DNA of 64,000 nucleotides from the NCBI GenBank assembly GCA_945895265.1, contig CAMDEF010000011.1, positions 1-64,000 of the forward strand, written 5' to 3'. Under the pieces are notes generated by a model. The model was not told where the DNA came from, ran no database searches, and worked only from the letters and a program-made list of their open reading frames with translations. Made by a program: the position numbers and the translations under genes. This stretch comes from Bordetella parapertussis (lineage in GTDB: Bacteria; Pseudomonadota; Gammaproteobacteria; Burkholderiales; Burkholderiaceae_B). Positions 54,524 to 63,266 of the stretch are shown one piece after another (within the stretch, counting starts at the first letter, position 1; the number at the start of each line of letters is the position of its first letter).

Positions 54524-55271
54524 ACACTGACGCATAGCTGGGATAGAAGCTGCAGTACAAAACGGCGCCGCCGACAATATTGATCGGCACTTGCACAGTG
54601 GCTGCAATCGTTTTTGAAAGGCCGATCCACACTAAGATGGTTAAGGCACTATCGATTGCCAAAAATACGGCTAGCCAGCAGAGCCCGTAAACCAAAAAGA
54701 CCCATTTGTTACGCCAACAGGCGATGCCGCTAAAAAATAGAGCTCTAAAGATGCTGATCTGATGCCATGCCACAAGCACTGGCGCGTACCAAAAAATGGC
54801 AGCCATTAGCATGTAGAACACAGCAAAAATAATCATTGGCGTGCGAACGGCATCGAGCAAGGGCATTAAATTATTGGCGTCGGTCAGAGATTTGAGTGCC
54901 TCTGAGACTTCAGCGGCAAAGGGGACGAACGCCAGCAGGCCCAACAATAAGCAGATCACTAAGTACAGGGCGCCCATCCCGACGAGTCGCTTGAACACGC
55001 CACTTGGTTTGAGCGGCTCAAGCCACATGTTGAGTAATATTTTGTGCCCTTGGGCGGCGTGACGTCCGGCGGACAAGGTCACGACGGTGACGGCTGGCAT
55101 GAGGATGACAAACAGTATTGGACCGATCGGTGGTGTGATGCTTGCAACCATGAGCAGCAAGCTGATGAACATTGCCCAAGAGAAAAAGGCAAGCGGCTGG
55201 GTACGAAATAAAGTCCAGCCGTCGCTGATCCAGCGCCAGCCCGATAAGGCGTTAAGAGCAAGAGCTTGCAT
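54489..55271 (-). CDS. BPSS1780-family membrane protein
   Basis: A 260-residue integral membrane protein, with GWRWISDGWTLFRTQPLAFF near the start and about six hydrophobic segments through to residue 245. This matches the BPSS1780-type family that is common in Burkholderiales beside thrB. Function unknown. Its start codon overlaps the thrB stop by one base (TGATG), so it is translated from the same message as thrB. Confidence 0.8.
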   Translation of the reverse strand: MQALALNALSGWRWISDGWTLFRTQPLAFFSWAMFISLLLMVASITPPIGPILFVILMPAVTVVTLSAGRHAAQGHKILLNMWLEPLKPSGVFKRLVGMGALYLVICLLLGLLAFVPFAAEVSEALKSLTDANNLMPLLDAVRTPMIIFAVFYMLMAAIFWYAPVLVAWHQISIFRALFFSGIACWRNKWVFLVYGLCWLAVFLAIDSALTILVWIGLSKTIAATVQVPINIVGGAVLYCSFYPSYASVFMTTESEQSPA

Positions 55272-56248
55272 CAGTCTTCCTTTGGTAAATCGGGGATCAG
55301 ACCGACAGTTCTTTGTTGAAGGATACGTTCAAAATGGGTGGGGTCGTGCGGTTTAAGTGTTTGAGCAGAGCGAGGCAAATAAAAATCGTACAAGCGTGAT
55401 ATCCAGAAACGCAGTGCTGCCGCACGTAATATCGCAGGCCAAAGGCGACGCTCAGCCGCAGTGAAGGGTCGCAGGCTGGCGTAAGCACTTAACCATGCAG
55501 TGGCGTATGCGGGTTTAACGATGCCCGTGGCCAAATCAATACACCAGTCATTGACGCAGACGGCGACGTCAAACAGCCACGTGTCACAGCCAGCAAAATA
55601 AAAATCAATCAATCCGCCCATTTGAGGCTCGGTTTGAGTGCCTGCAAATAAAACGTTGTCTCTGAAAAGATCGCAATGTGCGGGCCCAAAGGGCAGGGAT
55701 TTGTAATCTGGCGTCAATGCCATGGCACGCTGCTCAGTCAAGCTGTTGGATAACAATTCAGCAAGGCTAGGGGTGAGGTAAGGGAGCACCACTGGAGCGG
55801 TTTGCTCCCACCAAGCGAGGCCACGCAGGTTGGGTTGGCTAAGCTTGAAGTCTTTTGCGGCTAGATGAGCCTGTGCCAGTGTTTGACCAGCGAGCGCGCA
55901 ATGTGCAAGCGAGGGTGCTGGCTCGTGGCTACCGGGCAGACGATTGACGATCGCTGCGGGTTTTTTTAACAAGGTCGACAGTCGTGCGCCGTCTAGGCGA
56001 GTTTGTGGTTGCGGCACGGGCACACCACGCTGCGCTAAATGATGCATCAGTTCGATATAGAAGGGCAGTTGCTCTGCTGTGAGCACTTCAAAGATGGTTA
56101 AAACGTACTCGCCTTGTGTCGTCGTGAGAAAAAAATTGCTGTTTTCGATGCCCGCCGCAATCCCACGCAGCGCGATAAACTCGCCTAAGGCATAGTGCCT
56201 CAGTAGCGCGCGTGCGTCAGCGTCACCGACAATCGTAAAAACAGCCAT
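55271..56248 (-). CDS. thrB: Homoserine kinase
   Basis: A 325-residue enzyme of the aminoglycoside-phosphotransferase-like ThrB family of proteobacteria, which phosphorylates homoserine for threonine synthesis. It has [16 protein letters not shown] at the start, [22 protein letters not shown] with the nucleotide-binding lysine region near 40-60, [17 protein letters not shown] with the catalytic Asp near 195, and [17 protein letters not shown] with the Mg-binding Asp near 215. Intact, and at a typical place for Burkholderiales. Confidence 0.93.
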   Translation of the reverse strand: MAVFTIVGDADARALLRHYALGEFIALRGIAAGIENSNFFLTTTQGEYVLTIFEVLTAEQLPFYIELMHHLAQRGVPVPQPQTRLDGARLSTLLKKPAAIVNRLPGSHEPAPSLAHCALAGQTLAQAHLAAKDFKLSQPNLRGLAWWEQTAPVVLPYLTPSLAELLSNSLTEQRAMALTPDYKSLPFGPAHCDLFRDNVLFAGTQTEPQMGGLIDFYFAGCDTWLFDVAVCVNDWCIDLATGIVKPAYATAWLSAYASLRPFTAAERRLWPAILRAAALRFWISRLYDFYLPRSAQTLKPHDPTHFERILQQRTVGLIPDLPKED

Positions 56249-56596
56249 AAAGCATCACACAGGGTTAAGTCTTTCAAGTTCAGTTGCGTCAGCATAGGGC
56301 AAGGCGCAAAGTTAGAGCTTGAAGTTTAGCAAGAAGTGCAGAAACCCTCTCAGCTCGGAGCAAGCAGCCGGGTCGCAGAGTGCGTAAAAAGACTCTCTTG
56401 GGCGATCGTAAGCGTAAAATCGCCGCTTTCTGGTGAAAACTATCAGAACTCTGAGTCACTGCGATTGACTCGGGGGGGGTCGGTAGTCGTAGCCTAGTCG
56501 TATCTTTTGCCAATGAACAGCGTTCTTTTGGAAGCTTGCCTCAGTCGTCTTTGAAGCGTTGTTACAAGGTCGTGAAACAGGTGTTTTTCATTCGAT
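56249..56596. other. 348-bp gap with a G8 run
   Basis: This gap separates the divergent thrB and dusA genes. It holds a run of eight G residues at 56472-56479. A 74-codon minus-strand frame (56289-56513) has an Arg/Leu-rich composition and no family likeness, and I do not call it a gene. No clear promoter or hairpin was recognised for dusA. Confidence 0.4.
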
Positions 56597-57619
56597 ATGC
56601 ATAATTCGACCGCAGCTCAGGCGCTTGCGACTTCAAGTGCCAGCGATCACTGGCGCTTGTGCGTCGCCCCCATGATCGACGTGACAGATCGTCATTGTCG
56701 TTTTTTTCATCGTTTGCTCGCGCCGCGGGCACGGTTGTACACAGAGATGATTACGACGGGCGCGTTGTTGCACGGTGATGCGCAACGACATCTTGATTTC
56801 AATGAGCAAGAACATCCGGTGGCGTTGCAACTCGGCGGTAGCGAACCCAACGCCTTGGTGGCCGCGGCAAAGTGGGGCGCACAATGGGGCTACGACGAGA
56901 TCAATTTGAATTGTGGTTGTCCCTCTGAACGGGTTCAGAAAGGTGCGTTTGGTGCGTGTTTAATGGCCGAACCTACTTTGGTGGCTGACTGTATCAAAGC
57001 CATGCAAGACGCGGTCAGTGTGCCCGTGACGGTTAAGCATCGTCTGGGGTTGGATAAAAATGAATCGTACGAGTTTGTGCGTGATTTTGTGGGTGCCATT
57101 TACGATACTGGGTGCCGAGTCTTTATTATTCATGCCCGTAACGCTGTGCTCAAGGGCTTGTCGCCGAAAGATAACCGCGAGGTTCCGCCACTGAGATATA
57201 ACGAGGCGGCAAGGCTGAAGCAGGATTTTCCGGATGCGGTGATGGTGTTAAACGGCGGGCTCACAACCTTAGCTGATTGTGAAGCCGTATTGCCACGATT
57301 TGATGGCGTGATGTTAGGGCGCTCGCCGTGGCACGATCCCTTAGTGTTGGCGCGGCTGTCGCAGGCTTGGTGGCCGCAGTTAGCGGTCAAGACTGAAGCA
57401 GAAGTCATCGAGGCGTTGGTGGATTATGCAGGACAACAAATCTTAGCTAAGGTGCCCTTGCGCATTGTGGTGCGGCCGCTACTAGGCTTGTTTAATGGGC
57501 GCTCGAATTCGCGGATTTGGCGACGCATGCTGTCAGATTCAAAGCTCTTGAGGCAGGATGATCCAGAATTGATTCGTTTGGCGTGGCAGCAGGTTGGAGG
57601 CGAGGCCGCTCGTCGTTAA
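56597..57619 (+). CDS. dusA: tRNA-dihydrouridine synthase A
   Basis: A 340-residue FMN enzyme that reduces uridine at positions 20 and 20a of tRNA. It has VAPMIDVTDRHCRFFHRLL near residue 25, the catalytic cysteine in INLNCGCPSERVQKGAFGACLM near 108, VTVKHRLGLD near 150, and FIIHARNA near 178. The QKGAFGACLM form and length mark the DusA subgroup. A single gene. Confidence 0.95.
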   Translation: MHNSTAAQALATSSASDHWRLCVAPMIDVTDRHCRFFHRLLAPRARLYTEMITTGALLHGDAQRHLDFNEQEHPVALQLGGSEPNALVAAAKWGAQWGYDEINLNCGCPSERVQKGAFGACLMAEPTLVADCIKAMQDAVSVPVTVKHRLGLDKNESYEFVRDFVGAIYDTGCRVFIIHARNAVLKGLSPKDNREVPPLRYNEAARLKQDFPDAVMVLNGGLTTLADCEAVLPRFDGVMLGRSPWHDPLVLARLSQAWWPQLAVKTEAEVIEALVDYAGQQILAKVPLRIVVRPLLGLFNGRSNSRIWRRMLSDSKLLRQDDPELIRLAWQQVGGEAARR

Positions 57620-57722
57620 GCCACAAAAAAACGCTTGTCACGCAAAGCTTGCTCTGAGGTTTGGTCACGTTCATGAGAGCGCCGCTGGGACAGTTTTAGA
57701 GTTTTAACGACAGGCGCGGAAA

Positions 57723-57743
57723 TCCTCCCCGTTCAAGGGAGGA
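57723..57743 (+). mobile_element. IS200/IS605-like end hairpin remnant
   Basis: TCCTCCC (57723-57729) and GGGAGGA (57737-57743) form a perfect 7-bp stem with a 7-base loop (CGTTCAA). It is preceded by GCGCGGAAA and followed by TGAATAGCG. This closely resembles the subterminal hairpin at the right end of IS200/IS605/IS1341-type elements. No tnpA or tnpB frame remains beside it; nothing else was recognised in 57620-57815. Confidence 0.4.
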
Positions 57744-57815
57744 TGAATAGCGCGGACACCGCAGGTGAGGCTGCCTAAAAAATAGTCATACGAGAGGCTA
57801 CAGATTGACGCCTTT

Positions 57816-58277
57816 CTAGCTGTTTTTAGCAGGCTCTTTATCAGCAGGCCAGTCGCGAATGTACGCCTTGAGCATTGAGTTTTCGAACTTTTGAGCCGCC
57901 GCAATGGCTTGAGCCATGTCATAAAATGAGATGACACCCAGCAACATTTCGTCCTCCATGACAGGCACATAGCGCGAGTGCTGCTCGAGCATCAGCCGCT
58001 GTACCTCAGTGGCCAAGGTGTCTGGGCTCACGCTGACTGGGTTTTGCTCCATGATCGCACCAATGACCACATCGCCAATCGTTGCGTGGTGTTCGCTTAA
58101 ATAACGAATGATTTCGCGAAACGTGAGCATGCCCACGAGCTGACCACTCTGCATGATCACCAACGAGCCAATATCATGCGTACTCATTGTTTTAAGGGCC
58201 TGGGTGACCAAGGTTTCGGGCGTGGCGGTGAAAAGGGTGTTGCCTTTTACCTTCAGAACTTCGCTAACTTTAAGCAT
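57816..58277 (-). CDS. CBS-domain pair protein
   Basis: A 153-residue protein made almost only of two CBS domains (TPETLVTQALKTMSTHDIGS near 18 and VSPDTLATEVQRLMLEQHSRYVP near 85). Such proteins sense adenine nucleotides or other ligands. GGGAGA stands 4-5 bp before the ATG. The start overlaps the stop of the upstream BrkB-family gene by eight bases, so the two are co-translated and may work together. Confidence 0.85.
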   Translation of the reverse strand: MLKVSEVLKVKGNTLFTATPETLVTQALKTMSTHDIGSLVIMQSGQLVGMLTFREIIRYLSEHHATIGDVVIGAIMEQNPVSVSPDTLATEVQRLMLEQHSRYVPVMEDEMLLGVISFYDMAQAIAAAQKFENSMLKAYIRDWPADKEPAKNS

Positions 58278-59583
58278 GTTTGTCTCCCGCGTTGCTGCTC
58301 ACTATTCTGGATTGTAGTGGGTGAGTCACGGAGCTGTCATGGTGCTCTAAAACCTCAGTAAGAGTGGGGTCAACTTGCTGCGTGATCAGTTGGCTCAGCG
58401 CCTGAGCTAGAAACGGCTGCTCGGAGAGCTTGATTGAAGAGCGATCCAGTGCAAGCTGATCGACCAAGGGACCAAGCGTTGTGCGTTCGGGGTCGCACGC
58501 CAGCAACAAGCGTTCATTTTTTGCGCCAGGTGCGATGGCAACTAAACCCATTGCAGTTAAGCACTGTAGGCGCTCTTCAAGAACATTGAGCGGAAGGCGC
58601 AAACGCTTGATGAGCTCGGTGTTACTGCATCCTGGTGGTATGTTGCCGCGGGCTTCACTGAGGACTTTCAGCACGGATAGCGCGTCCATCAAGGCTGCAC
58701 CTGGCCTGACTTTAGGATCAAGTCGCCCGAGTCGCAATAACGGTAGATTGGCAGCGACTAAGGCACCAATCAAGATGCCAAGCCAGCACAGATAGACCCA
58801 GATCAAAAAAACAGGTAACGCGGCAAAGGCCCCATAAATCATGGTGTAGGTCGAGAAGCTTGAAACGTAGTAGGCAAAACCGATCTTCATGGTCTCTAGA
58901 ATGAGCGCTGAGATCACGCCGCCCACCAACGCATCGCCCCGATTGACACGAGTATTTGGCACCACAATAAACAAGGCGGCAAAGGCGAGTGCACCCAAAA
59001 GCAAGGGCAATAGCTTCAGCGCGATTGCCAGAAAAATTGGAGCGTTTGCGAGCAAGCCTTGGGATTCACGGGTCAAAAAAGCAGTTGCGTAAAGGCTGGC
59101 GCCCGTTAATACAGGACCAAGAGTGATGACCGCCCAATAGACCAGTGCGCGGTGCGTGACGCGACGCTGCCGCTCGACTTGCCAAATGGTGTTGAGTGCC
59201 GATTCAACAGACATAATCAAAAACACAACGGTCAGCACTAAGAACCCACCGCCAATCGCTGTCAAGCGCGAGGCTTGCGCCGCGAACTCATTGAGGTAAG
59301 TCATGATCGTGTCTGACAACGTGGGCGGCATCAGACTGTTGGTCATAAAGGCTTGAAGCGAGACACTGAACTCAGTAAATAGCGGAAACGCAGTGAAGAG
59401 CGAAAGCACCACGGCTAAGAGCGGCACAATCGAGAGCACAGTTGTAAAGGTCAGGCTCGCAGCGAGTTGTACGGCCTTGGCCTGCGTGGCGCGTTGCAGA
59501 GCCAGACTAAGGATTCGAGTCGTAGCACCAAAATATTGCGTCACGTCTTTATGTGCAAAATGTTGTTTTGCATGGGCTTGCAT
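58270..59583 (-). CDS. YihY/BrkB-family membrane protein
   Basis: A 437-residue inner-membrane protein (UPF0761/virulence factor BrkB family). The ATG at 59583 has a strong GGAGG 7 bp upstream, so the longer frame to 59673 is rejected. LAASLTFTTVLSIVPLLAVVLSLF near residue 40 and the helix group near 110-260 are typical, with FAALPVFLIWVYLCWLGILIGA ending the membrane part. A soluble winged-helix-like C-terminal region of about 140 residues follows. Function is unclear; once wrongly called ribonuclease BN. Confidence 0.85.
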   Translation of the reverse strand: MQAHAKQHFAHKDVTQYFGATTRILSLALQRATQAKAVQLAASLTFTTVLSIVPLLAVVLSLFTAFPLFTEFSVSLQAFMTNSLMPPTLSDTIMTYLNEFAAQASRLTAIGGGFLVLTVVFLIMSVESALNTIWQVERQRRVTHRALVYWAVITLGPVLTGASLYATAFLTRESQGLLANAPIFLAIALKLLPLLLGALAFAALFIVVPNTRVNRGDALVGGVISALILETMKIGFAYYVSSFSTYTMIYGAFAALPVFLIWVYLCWLGILIGALVAANLPLLRLGRLDPKVRPGAALMDALSVLKVLSEARGNIPPGCSNTELIKRLRLPLNVLEERLQCLTAMGLVAIAPGAKNERLLLACDPERTTLGPLVDQLALDRSSIKLSEQPFLAQALSQLITQQVDPTLTEVLEHHDSSVTHPLQSRIVSSNAGDKHA

Positions 59584-59678
59584 GCGAATCCTCCGTCTGC
59601 AGGCGATAATAGCAGCGTCACCCCCTGTAGGGCGTTTCAGTACTAAATTCTTTGCCTCACCTGAACGCAGCACACAAG

Positions 59679-60134
59679 ATGTCCGAGATTAACCATTCAT
59701 CGCAGTCACCAGTTACCTTAAATGTTGCACTGCAGCGTAGTGCGACTTTGAGCTTATTCGGGCTCTTTTTTCTATGTTTACTCTGGGAGATCTGGCTGGC
59801 GCCCCTCAAACCAGGTGGCACCTTATTGTTTTTAAAAGCGCTTCCACTGGCCTTTGCGATGCGTGGCGTCTTGCGCGGCAGCCTGTATACGATCCAGTGG
59901 GCGTCTATGTTGGTGTTGCTGTACCTGATGGAGGGCGTGGTGCGGGTGATGTCTGATCCGCCTGGCCCCTCAATTATGTTGGCCTGGATCGAAATCGTCT
60001 TGGCGACCATATTCTTTTTTAGTTCGATCTTTTATGTTCGCCCAGCGAAACGCGTGGCCAAGGCTTTGCAAAAGATTGAAAAGTTAAATCAACAGACTGA
60101 AAAGTTAAATCAAAAGACTGAAAACCTCAACTAG
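59679..60134 (+). CDS. DUF2069 membrane protein with repeat tail
   Basis: A 151-residue protein. The core (residues about 20-125) has four hydrophobic segments and the DUF2069 pattern WEIWLAPLKPGGTLLFLKALPLAF, then YTIQWASMLVLLYLMEG. The last 20 residues are a short heptad-like repeat (EKLNQQT, EKLNQKT, ENLN) coded by a 21-bp tandem repeat, absent from the family core. The start at 59679 follows from the family N-terminus. It is divergent from the BrkB gene. Confidence 0.8.
   Translation: MSEINHSSQSPVTLNVALQRSATLSLFGLFFLCLLWEIWLAPLKPGGTLLFLKALPLAFAMRGVLRGSLYTIQWASMLVLLYLMEGVVRVMSDPPGPSIMLAWIEIVLATIFFFSSIFYVRPAKRVAKALQKIEKLNQQTEKLNQKTENLN
60078..60131 (+). repeat. 21-bp tandem repeat inside the DUF2069 gene
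   Basis: Two near-identical 21-bp units (60078-60098 and 60099-60119), beginning GAAAAGTTAAATCAA, and a partial third encode EKLNQxT heptads, which would form a short coiled coil at the C-terminus. Confidence 0.85.
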
Positions 60135-60181
60135 TGATTGACCCTTCGTGTGTGGGGTCAATGCAAGTTCAGCCAACGTAA

Positions 60182-60287
60182 CAAGCCAAAATAGTGCTAA
60201 TCAAGCCAAAATAGTGCTAATCAAGCCAAAATAGTGCTATTCAAGCCAAAATAGTGCTAATCAAGCCAAAATATTAATAGTGCTAAT
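60182..60287. repeat. Five 20-bp tandem repeats upstream of selO
   Basis: Units at 60182-60201, 60202-60221, 60222-60241, 60242-60261 and 60262-60287 follow CAAGCCAAAATAGTGCTAAT. The third differs at one base and the last carries a 6-bp insertion. They end 24 bp before the selO start codon, so copy number could alter its promoter or leader. Confidence 0.9.
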
Positions 60288-60311
60288 CGCAGTTAAAACG
60301 ACATCACTCTC

Positions 60312-61949
60312 ATGACTTCAGCCTCTTGTTTTGAACCCCTCGTTAAAGCAAACACGTTTGCAAGCTTACCCTCAGATTTTTATACACGCTTGCCCACGAC
60401 ACCGCTCACGGCACCTCGCTTGGTGCACGTCAGCGGTGAGGTTGCTGCATTGTTGGGGTTGCCCCCTCAAGCGCTTGCTACGCAAGAGTTTCTGGATGTG
60501 GTCAGCGGCACCACGCCAATGCCGGGTGGCGACACCATGGCGGCTGTGTACAGCGGGCACCAGTTTGGGGTATGGGCCGGTCAGTTAGGCGACGGGCGTG
60601 CCCACTTGTTGGGTGAGATCCAAGGGCCAGATGGCAGTTTTGAAGTGCAACTGAAGGGCGCCGGCATGACACCCTACTCGCGTATGGGCGATGGGCGGGC
60701 GGTCTTGCGCTCGTCGGTGCGAGAGTATTTAGCGAGCCACGCGATGCGTGGGCTTGGCATCGCGACAACGCAGGCGCTATCGCTTGTGTCTGCACGTAAT
60801 CCTGTCAGACGCGAAACCCTTGAAACGGCGGCGGTCGTGGCGCGAGTGGCACCAAGCTTTATCCGCTTTGGTTCGTTTGAGCACTGGGCTGCGCGCAGGC
60901 GACCCGACTTGCTGCGCACCTTGGCCGATTACGTGATCGACCGGTTTTACCCTGAGTGCCGTGACGCGAGTCACTCTAGCACTGCAGGCCAAACCAGAAT
61001 TCTAGTTGATACGAGCACTGTGGGTGATACCAGCACTGTAGGTGAGATTAGCACCACAGGTGATACCACCACGGCCAAAGACTACGAGCCTTACGTGCAA
61101 TTGCTGCGTGCAGTCGTGCGGCGCACGGCGACGCTCATGGCAAGTTGGCAAGTTGTGGGCTTTTGTCATGGCGTGATGAACACAGACAACATGTCGATTT
61201 TGGGGCTCACCCTTGACTACGGCCCATATGGTTTCATGGATGGCTTTGATGCCAAGCATATTTGTAATCACACCGACAGCGGCGGTCGCTACGCCTGGCA
61301 TGCTCAACCCGCGGTGGCGCACTGGAATCTCTATCAACTCGCGAATAGCCTGCACGAAATCGTACCCGAAGCCGAGCCTCTGAAAGCGGCGCTTGATGAA
61401 TATGAAGCGTGTTTTCTGGGCGCTATGCAGGCTCGTATGAGCCAAAAGTTAGGCTTAAGCGCTTGGCAGGCAGGTGATGAAACGCTGATCGATGACCTTT
61501 GGAGTCTCATGCAAGCCAGTCATGCTGACTTTACGCTAACCTTTAGGCAACTGGCTTACGCGCCGGGTCTGACGCAAGCCTCGCAAGAGCAAATTGAGCA
61601 CGACTTGGGCGGCACGGTGAACGCCAACCTACTGCCTTTTGTGGATTTGTTTGTGGATCGCGTGGGCGCGCAAGCCTGGCTCAACCGCTATAGCGCTCGT
61701 TTGGGTTCGGATCCCACCAAGAATTGGCAAGAGCGGGTTGCCGGTATGCTGGCGGTGAACCCACTCTATGTGCTGCGTAATCACATCGCGCAGCAGGCGA
61801 TTGAAGCGGCAGAGAAGGGCGACTTCGGCGAAGTGCAGCGTCAGTACGAGCTTTTACGCGACCCGTTTAGCGCGCGGGCGGGTCTAGAGGCGTATGCCGC
61901 TGCGCCACCGGCTGGGGCACCGCATTTAGAGGTGAGTTGCTCTTCGTGA
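60312..61949 (+). CDS. selO: SelO/YdiU protein adenylyltransferase
   Basis: A 545-residue pseudokinase-fold enzyme that AMPylates protein Ser, Thr or Tyr. It has MAAVYSGHQFGVWAGQLGDG near 75-95, LKGAGMTPYSRMGDGRAVLRSS near 115-135, GFCHGVMNTDNMSILG near 285 and DYGPYGFMDGF near 305. The C-terminal VSCSS keeps the Cys that in some relatives is selenocysteine. The length exceeds the usual 480-500 residues, partly owing to an insert of about 25-35 residues near 230-255 made of TSTVGD-type repeats. Confidence 0.93.
   Translation: MTSASCFEPLVKANTFASLPSDFYTRLPTTPLTAPRLVHVSGEVAALLGLPPQALATQEFLDVVSGTTPMPGGDTMAAVYSGHQFGVWAGQLGDGRAHLLGEIQGPDGSFEVQLKGAGMTPYSRMGDGRAVLRSSVREYLASHAMRGLGIATTQALSLVSARNPVRRETLETAAVVARVAPSFIRFGSFEHWAARRRPDLLRTLADYVIDRFYPECRDASHSSTAGQTRILVDTSTVGDTSTVGEISTTGDTTTAKDYEPYVQLLRAVVRRTATLMASWQVVGFCHGVMNTDNMSILGLTLDYGPYGFMDGFDAKHICNHTDSGGRYAWHAQPAVAHWNLYQLANSLHEIVPEAEPLKAALDEYEACFLGAMQARMSQKLGLSAWQAGDETLIDDLWSLMQASHADFTLTFRQLAYAPGLTQASQEQIEHDLGGTVNANLLPFVDLFVDRVGAQAWLNRYSARLGSDPTKNWQERVAGMLAVNPLYVLRNHIAQQAIEAAEKGDFGEVQRQYELLRDPFSARAGLEAYAAAPPAGAPHLEVSCSS
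61008..61079 (+). repeat. 18-bp tandem repeat inside selO
   Basis: Four units (61008-61025, 61026-61043, 61044-61061 and a shorter 61062-61076) of the type GATACCAGCACTGTAGGT encode DTSTVG, DTSTVG, EISTTG, DTTTA. They sit between the RFYPE region and the YEPYVQLL helix, a surface position by family alignment. Confidence 0.88.
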
Positions 61950-62071
61950 GACGCCGCGTTTAGAGGTCAATGACTCTGAGTGATGCAATAATGTCATTTT
62001 GAAGGTTGCTATGTCCCGTCAACGGGGCAGACCCGACCCGACTCTGCTCATTTTTTCGGTACTTGTCGCCT

Positions 62072-63130
62072 ATGTCTGGTAATACGCTCGGTACGCTATT
62101 TTGTGTGACTAACTTTGGTGAGTCACATGGCCCCGCAATCGGCTGTGTGGTCGATGGGTGCCCTCCCGGCCTGGCGCTTTGCGAACAAGATATTCAAGTT
62201 GAACTTGATCGTCGTCGCCCTGGTACCTCACGGCACGTGACGCAGCGCCAAGAGGCCGATCAGGTTGAAATTTTGTCTGGGGTCTATGAAGGCAAAACCA
62301 CCGGTACACCGATCGCGCTGTTAATTCGTAACGTTGATGCACGTAGTAAAGACTACAGCGCCATTGCCGATACGTTTAGGCCTGGGCATGCTGATTTTAC
62401 CTATTTCAATAAGTACGGCGCGCGCGACCCGCGTGGCGGTGGTCGTTCGTCGGCCCGGTTAACGGCTCCCACAGTGGCTGCCGGAGCAATCGCAAAAAAA
62501 TGGCTGTCTGAGCACGCTGGGATCAAGGTGCGGGGCTACATGAGTCAGCTAGGCCCGATAGTGATGCCTTTTGTCAGTTGGGATCACGTTTCGAATAATC
62601 CGTTTTATGCCGCCAATGACACCAGCACGCCTGAACTCGAGGCCTATATGGATCAGTTACGTCGCGATGGGGATTCGGTTGGCGCTCGAATCGAAGTGGT
62701 CGCCGAAGGCTTGCCTGCAGGTTGGGGCGAACCCATCTATGACCGGTTAGACGCAGACATTGCCTACGCGATGATGGGTTTAAATGCCGTGAAAGGCGTT
62801 GAGATCGGCGCCGGCTTCAAAAGCGTTGAGCAGCGCGGCTCTGAGCATGGCGACGAGATTACGTCAGACGGTTTTTTAACCAACAATGCCGGTGGTGTGC
62901 TGGGTGGGATCTCAACGGGGCAGCCAATTACGGTGAGCCTGGCGATTAAGCCAACCTCAAGTATTCGGACTGAGCGCCGCTCAATTGACCGGGCCGGCAA
63001 CCCAGTCATGGTGCAAACCCTAGGTCGCCACGATCCGTGTGTGGGGATTCGGGCGACACCGATTGCCGAAGCCTTGCTAGCCTTAATTTTGATCGATCAT
63101 GCTTTGCGGCACCGTGCGCAGTGCGGGTAA
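62072..63130 (+). CDS. aroC: Chorismate synthase
   Basis: A 352-residue enzyme making chorismate from EPSP with reduced FMN, the last step of the shikimate pathway. The ATG at 62072 ([20 protein letters not shown]) matches the family start, so the upstream ATG at 62006 is rejected. It has [18 protein letters not shown] near 16, [27 protein letters not shown] near 105-130, and the C-terminal [16 protein letters not shown]. Intact. Confidence 0.97.
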   Translation: MSGNTLGTLFCVTNFGESHGPAIGCVVDGCPPGLALCEQDIQVELDRRRPGTSRHVTQRQEADQVEILSGVYEGKTTGTPIALLIRNVDARSKDYSAIADTFRPGHADFTYFNKYGARDPRGGGRSSARLTAPTVAAGAIAKKWLSEHAGIKVRGYMSQLGPIVMPFVSWDHVSNNPFYAANDTSTPELEAYMDQLRRDGDSVGARIEVVAEGLPAGWGEPIYDRLDADIAYAMMGLNAVKGVEIGAGFKSVEQRGSEHGDEITSDGFLTNNAGGVLGGISTGQPITVSLAIKPTSSIRTERRSIDRAGNPVMVQTLGRHDPCVGIRATPIAEALLALILIDHALRHRAQCG

Positions 63131-63266
63131 GGTTAAAAATGCCCTAGTTCTGGTCAGGTTAGCAGCCTGTTTGACGGCCACTAGCCGCCAGTCGCTAGCG
63201 ATAAGGTTGGCTATGGCATAATCAAGGGCTACCCTTTTACAACGTGTGTTTCGCAGATCCAACGTC

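Noticed and set aside
56289..56513. 74-codon minus-strand frame between thrB and dusA
   Set aside because: Arg/Leu-rich composition, passes through the G run, no ribosome binding site and no family likeness.
57704..57970. 88-codon minus-strand frame ending in a PPLNGEDFRACR-like tail
   Set aside because: It is read from the IS200/IS605-like hairpin and the antisense of the CBS gene; this tail is a well-known spurious frame at such ends.
60182..60287. CRISPR-like array
   Set aside because: The 20-bp units are directly adjacent with no spacers, so it is a tandem repeat.
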